Shown here: positions 1-12,100 of the stretch, piece after piece | Layout of the letters: each line of letters starts with the position of its first letter | Position numbering within the stretch: position 1 is the first letter of the stretch | Assembly: GCA_963930775.1 (NCBI GenBank) | Contig: OZ005696.1 | Location: forward strand, 6,200,001-6,264,000 | Length of the DNA stretch: 64,000 nucleotides | DNA from: Cliona cf. orientalis | Taxonomy: Eukaryota > Porifera > Demospongiae > Clionaida > Clionaidae | Direction of reading: 5' to 3' | Notes under the pieces: generated by a model | The model's input: the letters and a program-made list of their open reading frames with translations, nothing else | The model's database searches: none | What the model was told of the DNA's origin: nothing | Program-made: the position numbers and the translations under genes

Positions 1-3000
1 ATAAGTGGTGTGCTAAGTTCAAATATGACATTCATGTTCTTGCCAGGAAATCACCACCTTAGTTACAGGCTATCATTTGCCAACATCCATCACCTAACCT
101 TCTCAGCACTAAGTGATAATGTAACAGTTACGATCAGTTGTACATCATCTGGAAACTTACTACTAGAAGCAATTCAGGAGGTATATATCAATAATATTGA
201 TTTTATTGGATGTACTATGAACCGAATGCTTACTATTTCACATCTCGCCTTAATTGATATACGGTTTCACAAACAAGGGAGCAGTTACTACTCAACCTTA
301 GAGCTAGTAAATGTGAATGCTATTATCACTAACTGTTACTTTTCTGCTGAAATTGTTGACATGGATTATTCGAGTGGAGCGCTGGTGGTGACAAGAAGTA
401 ATGCCTCAATAGCAAATAGTTTATTTGTTGGGAACCGTGCTCAAAGTGGTGGTGCAATCCATGCAACAGACGACAGCACCCTTTCTTTAGAAAACAGTGT
501 ATTTGATTCAAACAGAGCAATTCAGGGTGGAGCAATAATGATAAGTGTTAGTAGCTCCATCAGCATATTAAACAGCAACTTCAGCAACAACACAGGTGCA
601 TACGGAGGAGCACTAAATATTGAACAAAGTGAAGTAAATGTTATTTCGAGCATCTTCCATGACAATTCTGCACAAGATGATTACAATTCATGGTCACAAT
701 ATTATGGAGGAGCAATGTATTGCAATAATGCCACAATTATCATAGATGATGTGACTCTAGTGAGCAATCGAGCCAGGTTTGGAGGAGGGATTTATGCTAT
801 AAGGTATTCTACCGTTTCTATTACTGGCAATAGTGTTGCCAGCCATAACCATGCTGACTATGGAGGTGGAGGGATTTATGTTACTGATCACTCCACAGTT
901 ACCCTTACAGGAGGTAGTACTGTGAGTAATAACCAAGCGAGCCATGGAGGAGCATTATACTGCGGGTGGAACCTTATAGTATTCATAAACCAAAGTACTC
1001 TAGTGAACAATACAGCTGATTATGGTGGTGGAGTGGATGGATATGAATGCATACTTGAGATTTACAACAGCAATTTTGAGTTGAACATTGCAATGTTTGA
1101 CGGAGGAGCTATAAACGGTGGCATTGAGCTAAACATTCATAATACAGAATTTGCCACCAATAAGGTTGTCTACGGTAGAGGAGGTGCTATAAACACGTAT
1201 CGAAAATTTCTCAGACTCTTTCAGTGTATACTTCACAACAATACAGCTTCTCAGTGTGGAGCTTTGACTGCTACAATGTTAGAGATCAACCAAAGCACAT
1301 TCACGTACAATACAGCCACTGGTGTGGATGAACATGATGACGGTGGTGCACTGTGTGTTCGGGATGGGTATGTAAATATAGATACAAGTAATTTTGAACA
1401 TAACAGAGCATTAGAAAATGGTGGTGTGATGGAAATTGATCGCAGCAATATTTCACTATCGAATAGTAACTTTACACATAATACGGCCAGCAGAAGTGGA
1501 GGAGTTGTGGAGTGTGATTGTTGTAGTGTTGTGACAATCACACTATGTAGATTTAATTCGAACAGAGCATTTAGAAGCGCTGGAGTTCTTGATATTTATC
1601 ACGGAAGTATTTCAATTCAAAACACAAGTTTCACCAACAACTCAGTTTCACGATCTTATGGAGTAATTAGTGTGAAACATGGTAGTGCTACCATAACACG
1701 GTCAATGTTTGCCAATAACTCAGCTCAACATAATACTGGAGTGCTGCGAATTAGGAATGGAAGCCTAAACGTCAACTACACCACCTTTACAAGTAATACA
1801 GCTACAAGGAATGGTGGTGCCATCTATATAAATGAACAAAGCAATGCTAGAATTAACTTCAGTACATTCAGTGATAACAGAGCAACAGGTTATGCAGGAG
1901 CCCTTCATGCCTCAGATAGCACTGTTATCATCAGTGAGAACACTTTCGCAAATAATAGTGCTACAGTTCGTGGTGGTGCTTTGTACTTCGACCAGGTTAC
2001 TGCCGTAATAGTTTCATCCCATTTCACCAACAATCATGCAAGTTATGCAGCTGGTGCCATTAATTCTGAAGATTACTCGCACATTATTGTTAAGGATAGT
2101 GTGTTTATTCATAACACAGCTGACAGAAATGGAGGAGCAATGAGTATCAGAGACAGTATGGCAATCATGAGTGGAAGTGAATTTACTCTTAATAATGCTA
2201 GTATTGATGGTGGGGCACTTAATATCAGGTATAGTCAAGTATCCATTAGTGATTGCTCTTTCAATTCCTGTAATAGTCTTCAAGGTGGTGCGATCCATAC
2301 TTCATATGGAAACATTTCAATTGACTATGTAGCATTTAACATGAACTCTGCTGAAAGTTGGGGAGGAGGAATCAGTATAAATAGGGCATCAGGAAGCATT
2401 GTCAACAGCACGTTTGCAATGAACTATGCTCTTAGTGGTGGAGGGGCAGTGCACCTGCACAGGACTAACATTGCAATGTATGAATGTGCATTCTATGGCA
2501 ACAGTGGAATCAATTTTGGGGGAAGCATGAACATTTATCGCTCAACTGCTAATATTAGCGAATGCACATTTGCAAAGAATGAAATTTTAAGTGAGGGTGG
2601 TGTTTTTGCGATATACAGGAGCACAATATCAGTTCAATACAGCAATTTCACTAATAACCACGCAGTCCTTACTGGAGGAGTATTACTAGCATGGCTTAGT
2701 ACAGTTACTGTAGAGAGGAGTACATTTGACAATTCAGTTGCTTTTGATGGAGGTGTTATGGCAATTTATCAAACAGGTGTAAGAATTCATGCCACCTCAT
2801 TTAGAAACAGTATGGCATCCAATGGAGGAGCCATAAGATTTGATGATAACAGTGGCGTAATACTCAATGATATCAATATTACCAACAACACAGCAACATA
2901 TCATGGAGGAGCTCTATACATCAGAAACAGTAACATTTCTATACAAAGAGGGGTGTTTGAACACAACACAGCAGTTAACGGAGGTGGACTCTTCATTGAA

Positions 3001-3042
3001 AGAGAATGTAGCGTTTCAATCAATGAGAGTGAAATAGGTAAC
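1..3042 (+). CDS. Beta-helix surface protein gene 1, 5' part (partial, interrupted)
   Basis: The frame is open from the left edge (first codon at base 1), so the signal peptide and true start lie outside the window. It encodes about 1,014 residues. After a non-repeat N-terminal stretch, the protein is built of some 35 short rungs of the type GGA(I/V)-x-(hydrophobic)...S.F.NN.A, the signature of right-handed parallel beta-helix proteins (Pmp-like or pectin-lyase-like fold). NxS/T sequons are very frequent, which fits a secreted or cell-surface domain. The coding frame stops abruptly where a Ty3/gypsy element is inserted at the GTAAC target, and the same host frame resumes at 7611 with the last rung, stalk and membrane helix. 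Gene 2, 960 bp downstream, has the same layout and shows what the missing N-terminus probably looks like. Ligand and function are unknown; adhesion or recognition is inference. Confidence 0.85.
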
Positions 3043-3279
3043 TGTAGTGTCGCAGTTAACGATCACTTCAAAACAACAATACTATCATTTCATTAAAGTG
3101 CACTATAACATACAACATATGACATATATGGACAGAGAGAACAATAGGTCCGCATGAACCAAACAATGATAGTACAAAGCATGGGCGGCGCACGCCATAG
3201 CATGAGATAACATAAGAGCAGGAAATATACATAAGGAAATTAACAGGAAAAGTAAGTATTAATAACTAACCATACTACA
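3043..3279 (-). repeat. 3' LTR of the gypsy element
   Basis: 237 bp, identical by eye to 7369-7605. It begins TGTAG and ends CTACA, and abuts the target duplication GTAAC on its outer side. The inner side meets a polypurine tract on the minus strand (GTGTGGGGGAG). Confidence 0.93.
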
Positions 3280-3350
3280 CTCCCCCACACTAAATCATAA
3301 AGTACACAACTCAAATAAAGAAAGATGATACAATCAAATTCCCCAAAAGT

Positions 3351-6300
3351 TTACTGACTGTAATAATCAGGAGGATGATGAGCTCTGGATGGATAGCGTC
3401 GAGCGCTAGTTCCTGAAGAGGCCTCAGCTTCGTCAGCCTCATTCTCAGAGGTGTTAGGCAGTTCATCTGCCGGATCAGGTTCAACGCCATCTCTTGTAGC
3501 ATCTCCAGACTCTGTGTTTTCTGGAGCGTTGGTGGGTGTACTACTGGGTAGCTCCCAGCTGTCAGCGTCTGAGTCAGAGTTCTCATCTCCATTCTCAGTT
3601 TCTGGATTAGTGTGGAGTTTCTTAAGATGATCCACATGTCTTCTCCAGGTTTGTCCATCTCTCATCTTAATGAGGAAAGATAGCGGCCCAAGGCTCTGCA
3701 CAATGAGTCCAGGTACCCACTTGGGTCCAGGACGAAGATTCTTAGCCATAACACTCTGGCCAACCTGGAACTGGCGACTCCTGGCACTCTGGTCGTGATC
3801 AGCTTTCTGCTGCGACTGCTTCTCCGTTACGTGTGCCTCTCGATTAGGCTTTAGGAGATCGAAGCGAGTGCGAATCTGACGTTTAAGAAACAATGAGCAC
3901 GGAGTCACTCCTGTCGTAGCATGTGGAGACGATCGATAAGTTAGGAGGAAATTGGATAGTCGATGATGAAGTGTTTTACCACCACTCAAACTCGTCTTAA
4001 GAGCTTGCTTCAGAGACTGTACGAATCTTTCGGCGAGTCCATTTGTAGCCGGGTGGTACGGCGCACTCTTAATGTGCTTTATTCCATTCATCTTCATGAA
4101 AGTGGCGAACTCGTCCGACGTAAATTGCGAGCCGTTATCAGTGACAACTTGAGCAGGCAATCCGTAGGCGGCAAACAACTGTCTCAGCACGACAATGGTG
4201 GCAGTAGCGGTAGTGCTGGACATGACAAACACTTCTGGCCACTTTGAATGCGCGTCCACGGCAACCAGGAATGTGGCATTCTGGAAGGGGCCTGCAAAAT
4301 CCAGGTGTATCCTCTCCCACGGCTTAGTTGGCCACACCCATGGGTGTAGTGGAGCACTGGGTGGTGAATTCTTCACTGACTGACACTCCACACAGCTGCT
4401 GGCAACTTGCTCAATTTCTTTATCCAAGCCAGGCCACCAGAAGTAGCTACGGGCGACTGCCTTCATCTTCCATACTCCAGGATGATCCCGGTGTAATTCT
4501 TGCAGTAACCGTGGTCTGAGCTTGGTAGGTACTATCACTCTCGTCCCCCACAATAGACATCCACTCTCAACTGTCAATTCGTCTTTTCTGTGATAATAAG
4601 GCTTTAGGTCAGAATCTCTCTCTTCTGGCCACCCCTCCACTGTGAATTTGCAAACTTTGCTGAGAATAGCATCAGTGCGCGTGTTAGCCTGGAGCTTTGC
4701 TACTGTGACAGGTAAGCTCTCAAGTTGTGCGATGTTGCAAAAAGCAGACTCAGCAGCCAGGCTTTCTGTGCTAATAACATTTAGAGGGAGGCGGGAGAGT
4801 GCGTCAGCGTTTGAATGATCATTGGTGGGACGAAACTCAATCGTGTACGAGTAGGCAGCAAGTAACAGTGCCCATCGCTGAAGTCGAGCAGCAGCCATGG
4901 CGGGTATACCCTTCTTAGGACCAAAAATTGTAGTCAGGGGTTTGTGGTCTGTGACTAGAGTGAATCGACGCCCATACAAGTAAGTATGAAATTTCTTGAC
5001 CCCGAATATTAGGGCCAGCCCCTCTTTTTCAATCTGGGAATAGTTGCGTTCACTGCTAGAGAGGGTTTTCGAAGCAAAAGCGATTGGGCGTTCGGTACCA
5101 TCGGGCATGATATGCGAAATCACTGCGCCCACTCCATATGCGGAGGCATCTCCAGCAAGCTTTACTGGGAGGGTTGAATCGTAATGCACTAGTACATCAG
5201 CCGATACGAGCTTCTCCTTGGCTAATTCAAAAGCTTTGTTACATTCTGTAGACCACACCCACTCAACATCTTTTCTGAGCAACTCATTCAAAGGGTGCAA
5301 AATAGAGGCTAGGTTTGGAATAAATCGTCCATAGTAATTCAATAAACCCAAAAACGACCTCAGCTCCTGGACATTACGAGGGATAGGGGCATTTGTGATA
5401 GCTTCCACTTTGCTCTTCAACACATGCAACCCCTTAGCATCAATATTGTGGCCTAAATACTCAACACATGGTTGCAAAAACTCACACTTCTGCTTTTTGA
5501 CTCGCAGTCCATGCTCTCGAAACTTCTGCAACACGGCCACCACGTTCTTCAAGTGCTCGGCTTTCGTCTTCCCGGTGATCAAAATATCATCAATGTAACA
5601 GATTACCCTTTGCATGCCCTGAAGAATCATATCCATTGTTTTCTGAAAAATTGCGGGGGCAGAGGCAATGCCGAAGGGCAACCTGGTATAGCGATACAAT
5701 CCACGATGAGTGTTGATGGTTACGAACTTTCGAGAGTCCTCGTCCAGGATCAGCTGTTGATACGCGTGTGTGAGGTCCAACTTTGTGAAATGTGTTCCTC
5801 CTGCTAGCGTAGCGAAGAGCTCCTCGGATCGGGGTAGAGGATACTGGTCAATATCGAGAACAGGGTTCACAGTGACCTTATAGTCACCACATAATCGTAC
5901 CTTGCCGTCCTTCTTTGGTACGACGACGACTGGAGCGGCCCAGTCACTGAAGTCAACCTTCTCGAGCACCCCCTCACTCTCGACTCTATCCAGCTCATGT
6001 TCCACGGCAGCTTTGGTGGCCAGCGGTACAGGCCTCGACTTGAAAAACTTTGGTCGAGCGGATTCGTCGACAGACAATTTCGCTTTGACAGACTGGATCG
6101 TTCCCAGCCCATCAGCAAATACATCCTTGAAATTTTCCAAAATGGCTGGAAGAGAATCGTTAGGCATGCTTACTGCCCGGATATGACTCCAATTCAGCTT
6201 GAGGTGATGGAGCCAATTGCGGCCAAGTAGGGACGGTCCCCCTCCTTCGACAATCACAAGTGGTAACTGCTGTGGAGGTTGTTGTTCGTACTGCACGGAT

Positions 6301-7355
6301 ACTTCCACTTCTCCCAAAACCTTCATGGGTTCTCCGGTGTACGTTTTCAGGGTGACGGCTGAAGGGGAGAGGTGCTTCCGTGGGAAATGTGAGGTGAAAA
6401 CTACTCCCGACATAATCGACACAGCCGCACCTGTGTCGACTTCCATCGATACTGCTTTGCTATCAAGTTCAAGTTCCACCTGAATTGGACTGGTTGAAGC
6501 ACTCCCTATCGTGAATAAAGCCAGGTCATCCTTAGAATTAGTAGGTGGGTCTTCCTCGGCCTGAGTCTCCACCCACTTAGTGTTGCCCGCCTTACGTCGA
6601 CGATTTGGACCCCGCGAACTGGCCTTTGAATTCTGTGCACTCGATCGGCACACTGTGGCGATGTGCCCTTGTTTGCCACACTTATGGCACTTGGCGTCTT
6701 TAAAGCGACATTCTTTCTCGTGGTGGTTATTCCTGCCACACCTGTAGCAGGCCTTCCTCGCACCGTTAGACTTTGCTGCGGCGGGGACATGCAAGACGGT
6801 GGGTGTTGCTGAAGAATTATTTTTCATTGTTTTCATATCGTGGTCGGCGGTTTCCATCCCCTGAGCCATTTCTAGTGCCTTGTCCACTGTGAGTGTGTCC
6901 TCTGCGGTCAGCAACCTCTTCTGGATTGCATTATTCCGGACTCCACAAACGAACTTATCTCTCAATGCCTGTGGAAGAAAATCTCCAAAGTTGCACCGAA
7001 TAGTGAGACGTCGTAGATCAGCGGCGAACTCTGCCACCGACTCGCCCTCTGCCTGAGACCTCTGATAAAATCGAAAGCGTTCCGCGATCACCAACGGCTT
7101 TGGGTCGAAATGAGACTTTAGTGCTTCCTGGAGGTCATCCAAGGACTTCTCTTTTGGCAAGGCAGGACTCGTGAGGCTCTTTAGAATTCCGTAAGTCTTC
7201 GCTCCAATAACGGTAAGTAAAACGGGGACTTTTCGCTCGTCAGCAACGGAGTTGGCGTCCATGTATAGCGACAGCCTTTCCAGGTAAGCAGTAATGTTCT
7301 CTGCCTGGGGGTCGTACTCCCCAATGTGTCCGATTGGACGCGAGGCTTCTGCCAT
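3351..7355 (-). CDS. Gag-Pol polyprotein of the Ty3/gypsy element
   Basis: A single 1,334-residue frame. Order of parts: Gag (about residues 1-185), two CCHC zinc knuckles (CYRCG and CHKCG, about 200-235), aspartic protease (VDTGAA, about 305), reverse transcriptase with YIDDIL (about 590), RNase H (DASAYGVGAV, about 730), an H2C2 zinc finger and integrase core with the DDE-type landmarks DFAGPF, TDNGSQFTSDEF and HPATNGLAERF, and a C-terminal acidic tail. Gag and Pol are fused in one frame, as in several invertebrate gypsy lineages. There is no envelope-like reading frame. The protein would act in the cytoplasm as virus-like particles and in the nucleus as integrase. The exact gypsy clade is not decided here. 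Confidence 0.95.
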   Translation of the reverse strand: MAEASRPIGHIGEYDPQAENITAYLERLSLYMDANSVADERKVPVLLTVIGAKTYGILKSLTSPALPKEKSLDDLQEALKSHFDPKPLVIAERFRFYQRSQAEGESVAEFAADLRRLTIRCNFGDFLPQALRDKFVCGVRNNAIQKRLLTAEDTLTVDKALEMAQGMETADHDMKTMKNNSSATPTVLHVPAAAKSNGARKACYRCGRNNHHEKECRFKDAKCHKCGKQGHIATVCRSSAQNSKASSRGPNRRRKAGNTKWVETQAEEDPPTNSKDDLALFTIGSASTSPIQVELELDSKAVSMEVDTGAAVSIMSGVVFTSHFPRKHLSPSAVTLKTYTGEPMKVLGEVEVSVQYEQQPPQQLPLVIVEGGGPSLLGRNWLHHLKLNWSHIRAVSMPNDSLPAILENFKDVFADGLGTIQSVKAKLSVDESARPKFFKSRPVPLATKAAVEHELDRVESEGVLEKVDFSDWAAPVVVVPKKDGKVRLCGDYKVTVNPVLDIDQYPLPRSEELFATLAGGTHFTKLDLTHAYQQLILDEDSRKFVTINTHRGLYRYTRLPFGIASAPAIFQKTMDMILQGMQRVICYIDDILITGKTKAEHLKNVVAVLQKFREHGLRVKKQKCEFLQPCVEYLGHNIDAKGLHVLKSKVEAITNAPIPRNVQELRSFLGLLNYYGRFIPNLASILHPLNELLRKDVEWVWSTECNKAFELAKEKLVSADVLVHYDSTLPVKLAGDASAYGVGAVISHIMPDGTERPIAFASKTLSSSERNYSQIEKEGLALIFGVKKFHTYLYGRRFTLVTDHKPLTTIFGPKKGIPAMAAARLQRWALLLAAYSYTIEFRPTNDHSNADALSRLPLNVISTESLAAESAFCNIAQLESLPVTVAKLQANTRTDAILSKVCKFTVEGWPEERDSDLKPYYHRKDELTVESGCLLWGTRVIVPTKLRPRLLQELHRDHPGVWKMKAVARSYFWWPGLDKEIEQVASSCVECQSVKNSPPSAPLHPWVWPTKPWERIHLDFAGPFQNATFLVAVDAHSKWPEVFVMSSTTATATIVVLRQLFAAYGLPAQVVTDNGSQFTSDEFATFMKMNGIKHIKSAPYHPATNGLAERFVQSLKQALKTSLSGGKTLHHRLSNFLLTYRSSPHATTGVTPCSLFLKRQIRTRFDLLKPNREAHVTEKQSQQKADHDQSARSRQFQVGQSVMAKNLRPGPKWVPGLIVQSLGPLSFLIKMRDGQTWRRHVDHLKKLHTNPETENGDENSDSDADSWELPSSTPTNAPENTESGDATRDGVEPDPADELPNTSENEADEAEASSGTSARRYPSRAHHPPDYYSQ

Positions 7356-7368
7356 CGCTCGTCGCCAA

Positions 7369-7605
7369 TGTAGTGTCGCAGTTAACGATCACTTCAAAAC
7401 AACAATACTATCATTTCATTAAAGTGCACTATAACATACAACATATGACATATATGGACAGAGAGAACAATAGGTCCGCATGAACCAAACAATGATAGTA
7501 CAAAGCATGGGCGGCGCACGCCATAGCATGAGATAACATAAGAGCAGGAAATATACATAAGGAAATTAACAGGAAAAGTAAGTATTAATAACTAACCATA
7601 CTACA
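7369..7605 (-). repeat. 5' LTR of the gypsy element
   Basis: 237 bp, matching 3043-3279 base for base as far as I can read. The outer side is followed by GTAAC (7606-7610), the second copy of the target duplication. The host frame restarts immediately after it. Confidence 0.93.
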
Positions 7606-7610
7606 GTAAC

Positions 7611-8153
7611 AATGCTGCTACTCTTCGTGGAGGTGCCATTGCTATTCGAGGGAGTACCCTGATTCTGACAGAAACTGTCACCGATAACAATAGAGCTCAA
7701 TGGGGAGCCACTGTGAGTGCATGTAGGAGCACAGTTTATACAAATGAGAAGGAATTAGATGCAATTAGGGATCCAGTACCAGTTTATGCACACTGTGTTG
7801 TCAATGATGGAGATCCTGAGATTACTGAATCGACTTTAACGTCTGCAACTAATTCTACATTTCACTATGAAATGGGAATAGATATTTCAGTGACTAATTT
7901 TAACAATGGAATTAATTCATGCAATTTACATCCCAAAATTGGTTTTATAGTTGCTCTTGTAACTCTAGTATCAACCTCACTTGTCCTCATTGGCTTCATT
8001 TTGACAGACAAAGTATATTATTATTTAAAGAGGAATACTAGCTCATCTGCGCCCAGCATATTGACATCGGACAAAAAATGTGCTATGGGGGAACAACCAC
8101 AAGGTATGGAGATGCAACCTTTTGAAAAGAAAATGGATCTTGCTAGTTCATAG
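7611..8153 (+). CDS. Beta-helix surface protein gene 1, 3' part
   Basis: This is the 180-residue continuation of the host frame beyond the gypsy insertion. It starts with one more rung (RGGAIAIRGS), then the module DPVPVYAHC that closes the helix in all paralogs here (compare DPVYTYC in gene 2 and DPVYPLYC in genes 3-6). A short stalk follows, then a single transmembrane helix (about GFIVALVTLVSTSLVLIGF) and a cytoplasmic tail of about 50 residues without the EYSF ending of subfamily II. The frame is correct relative to the upstream part once the target duplication is discounted, so the insertion is probably the only lesion in this gene. Without splicing out the element, no membrane anchor would be made from this allele. 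Confidence 0.85.
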   Translation, partial: NAATLRGGAIAIRGSTLILTETVTDNNRAQWGATVSACRSTVYTNEKELDAIRDPVPVYAHCVVNDGDPEITESTLTSATNSTFHYEMGIDISVTNFNNGINSCNLHPKIGFIVALVTLVSTSLVLIGFILTDKVYYYLKRNTSSSAPSILTSDKKCAMGEQPQGMEMQPFEKKMDLASS

Positions 8154-9109
8154 GTCAGAAACTATTTTTATTAGCTAAGTTTGAGACATAAACTTTGTTA
8201 GAATTCACAGGATGGATTGTTAATCTCATGTAATAGTGTTTAGGAAAACATCTTCTGTAAACAAATGTATAGTTGTATATCTCAGAATCACAATAGTATT
8301 ATTATGACATTATACTCTTCTCATAACAAAGTACATGGAAAAATTGTACACCATATAATATAATTATGATAACTATTACAATGCTTTGTAAGCTGCTTGC
8401 CTGATTTTACTCGCACAACTTTATCACTTTTCTTGTGTTTAGCATGTTATGTTTGTATCAGCAATTTCTTTCTCATAACAATACATACAGCATGATATTG
8501 AAACATTGTTCTGTCTGTTATAATAACAGAGGGAGTTTGATTTATGTCGATCACCTCAGTCTTGTAAACAAACTAGGATATTTTTGTCATAGTTTTCCAT
8601 GGTATTATGATAGTATTATTGTTATGATGTTACTCTGCTTAGCTAATGTATAGAAGTATGTTTGCAATGTAATAATAATAGTAAATAGTTTCTTTTCTTT
8701 CTCTTCTCATAACAAGTCAATTGAAAATAATATGTTGTAAAGAGGAGTGAGAATTTGTTCAGTATTGCCAAATTTGGCCTTGTTAACGGTATAATATATA
8801 ACTCATCTCAATCAATGGTGGGATTGTTGTGCGATTGAGTTTTTTTTCTTCTCATAACAATACATTTTATTATTACACTGAAATGATACCAAGGAAGCTA
8901 AAATATGGTTGTGCATAACATTTTGCCCCATATACGTATATATAGCACTTTAAAGCTTATGTATCGATGGCACTAAAAAGTATGTAGTGTGGATGCATGA
9001 CACTTTGGTATTGGTTAAGCATAGTTGAAGTCGGGCAGCATGTATATAATTGAGGAGGTATAGGCTAAGCATACTATTAGCTACTTGATCACTGGATATA
9101 GTGAAGACA
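8154..9109 (+). other. Intergenic region with a recurring 12-mer
   Basis: There is no coding potential. This AT-rich stretch separates gene 1 and gene 2 and probably holds the gene 1 3' UTR and gene 2 promoter. The 12-mer TTCTCATAACAA occurs four times (8318, 8470, 8704, 8849), each in similar TATTATTATGA/TTAT-rich surroundings, suggesting old diverged tandem repeats. Confidence 0.6.
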
Positions 9110-12100
9110 ATGAAAATTTTCATAAGGTTACTAGTGGTATTTTGTATTAGTCCAGTGATATGTAATGTCATACATATCTCACCAGATATCGATCATGCAC
9201 TTTGCATCGAGCATCCCTGCCTCACACTCTCACAATTGTCGTCTAGGTTAGATCTCCTGAGCAAATCAAACGTGACTATAAAGTTGATTTCTGAAAATCA
9301 TATCCTCACTAATCAATTTTTGGCTACTAATATCAATCATCTAGAAATGTCATCATCAAGAGCTGTAACTATCACTTGCCAGGAATCTGGAAGATTGACA
9401 GTAAAATCAGTTAATCATGTCATTTTTAGGGACATCACTTTCAAAAGATGCAGTGATATCAAATTCATGATAATCATTGACCTTATGCTGTCAGACTTGA
9501 TTTTTTATTCTCAAGGAATGAACTCAGTGATAAAGCTAATCAATACATCGACTACTGTCATCAATAGCTCTTTTATAGGCAATGTCACTCACAATCATCA
9601 CAATGTAGTTAGTGGTGGAGCTTTGATAGCGTTAAACAGCACTGTGACAATAAGAGAATGCTCTTTCATTAACAATAGTGCTAGAAATGGTGGTGCCATT
9701 CATGTAACTCGTGGAACAAAACTAATGGTACTAAGCAGTACACTATTTAACAACACTGCAGACCATGGTGGAGCAATATCTATTGAGCAGAGTAATGTCA
9801 CTTTAGAAGGATGCATACTTCACAACAATACTGCACAAAAAAGCAATGCCGGCAATGGAGGAGCTATAGTTATTGATGGGCGAGGCACAGTAGTTATCAC
9901 CAATACAAGCATATCAAACAACACAGCTGTTTCAGGAGGTGGACTGTTCACTAGTAACTGTAAAGTGTTCATTAAGGATAGTATAATTAGCAACAACCGT
10001 GCAGTAAATTCTGGTGGAGCACTATATTGCAGCAAGAACTCTATCATAGCCTCCAATGTTGTCACAATCAACATAATTATATCAGATTCTGCTTCCACTA
10101 ACAGCCATTACTGCAATGTTTACATCAAAAATAACAGCAGGATAATTAATAATCATGCCTTAAACAATGGAGGAGGCTTGTGCATTGAAGGGAGATTTCT
10201 TTCATTAGAGAGAAGCCACATTTCAGATAATCTTGCAAGTTACGGTGGTGGAGTGTACGGTTCTAATTGTCACATGGTCTTTAGTGACAGTATCGTTACT
10301 TCAAATACAGCAGTTCTAGGAGGAGGCGCCATGTGTCTAAAGGAGAGTCATCCAATTGAAATCAACAACAGTACATTTAGCAGCAACAGAGTCAAGTATG
10401 GCAGAGGAGCAGCCATTCAATCACAGTCGGTCTTTATTAAGTTAGTGCAGTGCACTGTAAACAATAACACAGCCACTGAATGTGGAGCAGTGGACGCAAA
10501 CATGGTAGAAATCACTGATAGTACATTTGGATTCAATACTGCGTCTGGGAGGGATGAAGTTGGAGGAGGTGGAGCACTTTGTGTTTGGAATGGCTACGCT
10601 AGAGTGGAGGGAACTCTCTTTGAAGGAAATGAGGCAGTGAAAGATGGTGGAGTCATGATAATAAGCAATACAGATCTTAGAATGCTCAATTCTCATTTTG
10701 TAAATAATAAAGCAAACTGGATTGGAGGAATAAACGCCAGCTACAGCAATATCACTGTAATCAACTGCCAATTTAGTAACAGCACTGGAACTATTCAAAC
10801 AGGTATTATGAGTGCTTATGGATGTAATGTAGATATTGCTACCTCAATTTTTCTTAATAATACTGTTCTTAGCTCTATTGCTGTCCTACACTTCGAATAT
10901 AGTGAAATTAGCATCAGATTTAGTACATTCAGCCAAAATTCAGCACAGTATAGGTGCAGTGTGTTGCAAATACAAGAGAGCCTAGTAATTGTTGATAACT
11001 GCATCTTTGTGAGGAATGAAGCTGTTGGACATGGAATGATGTGTATTACAAATAATAGCAGTGTCACTGTCAGCTCAAGCTATTTCAGTGAGAACAGAGC
11101 AAAACACAGAGGAGCTGTCTTTTACACTGATGACAGTACAGTCATCCTCAAGGAAAGCACATTCAGAAACTGCACATCCAAGAATCAAGGTGGAGTGATG
11201 TCATTACGTAGAAGTATCCTGGCAGTCTTAAGTTGTTATCTTATGTACAATCATGCAAGAAGGAGTGGAGGAGTTTTTGATATATCAGATGCTAGCAATG
11301 TCACAATATGGACCAGTTTATTTATGGGGAACACTGCTGGGAGAGATGGTGGAGCCATGGTAATCTATGACAGCAATTTTGTAGCATTTAATTGCACTTT
11401 TGACAATAATAATGCCACAGGTGGAGGTGGAGTAATTCAGTCAGGTGATGGTCAAGCTACTATTGAGCACTGTTTGTTTACAAACAATCATGGTAAAATT
11501 GGAGGTGTTATTAGTTTTGGCCGATGTTTGTACGTCATTAAACACTGTCAATTTAGCAAAAACGCAGCCACTGTTTGGGGAGGAGTTGCTAACTTTTATA
11601 AATCTTCAGGCTTTATTATTGATAGTGAATTTCATGATAATATGGTAGTCCGTGGCGGAGGAGTCCTACACAACAGCAGAGGAAATATCACTATTCAACA
11701 CTGTTACTTTACAAGCAATAAGGCAATCAATCATGGAGGAGTTATGGACGTCTACAGGTCAGTGCTAATACTCATGGACAGTCTATTCAAATCAAACAGA
11801 GTAGTGAATGATGGAGGAGTAATGGATTTATCTCGCAGCAGTACTAGAATCAGCAACTGCAGCTTTATTCATAATAATGCTTTAGATGATGGAGGAGTTA
11901 TCAACTCATGGCTTAGCTCAATCGCAGTAGACAGCAGCTTATTTCTTTCCAATGTGGCGTCCCAGGATGGAGGAGCAATTATGATTGATGATTCAAATCT
12001 AACCCTTTGTGATTGTATACTTGAAAACAATACTGCAACTTACGGAGGAGGGATTGCAATTTTTGATAGCAATCTGACAATGATAAATGTGGATTTCATT

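Larger units (their letters stand above)
3043..7605 (-). mobile_element. Ty3/gypsy LTR retroelement, looks whole and young
   Basis: This is a 4.56-kb element on the minus strand with two 237-bp LTRs (3043-3279 and 7369-7605) that I read as identical, starting TGTAG and ending CTACA. It is flanked by a 5-bp direct repeat GTAAC (3038-3042, 7606-7610). The primer-binding region next to the 5' LTR starts TTGGCGACGAG, and a purine-rich tract precedes the 3' LTR. One long gag-pol frame fills the interior. No break is evident by eye. Identical LTRs mean recent insertion. It lies in antisense orientation inside the coding exon of beta-helix gene 1. Confidence 0.95.
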
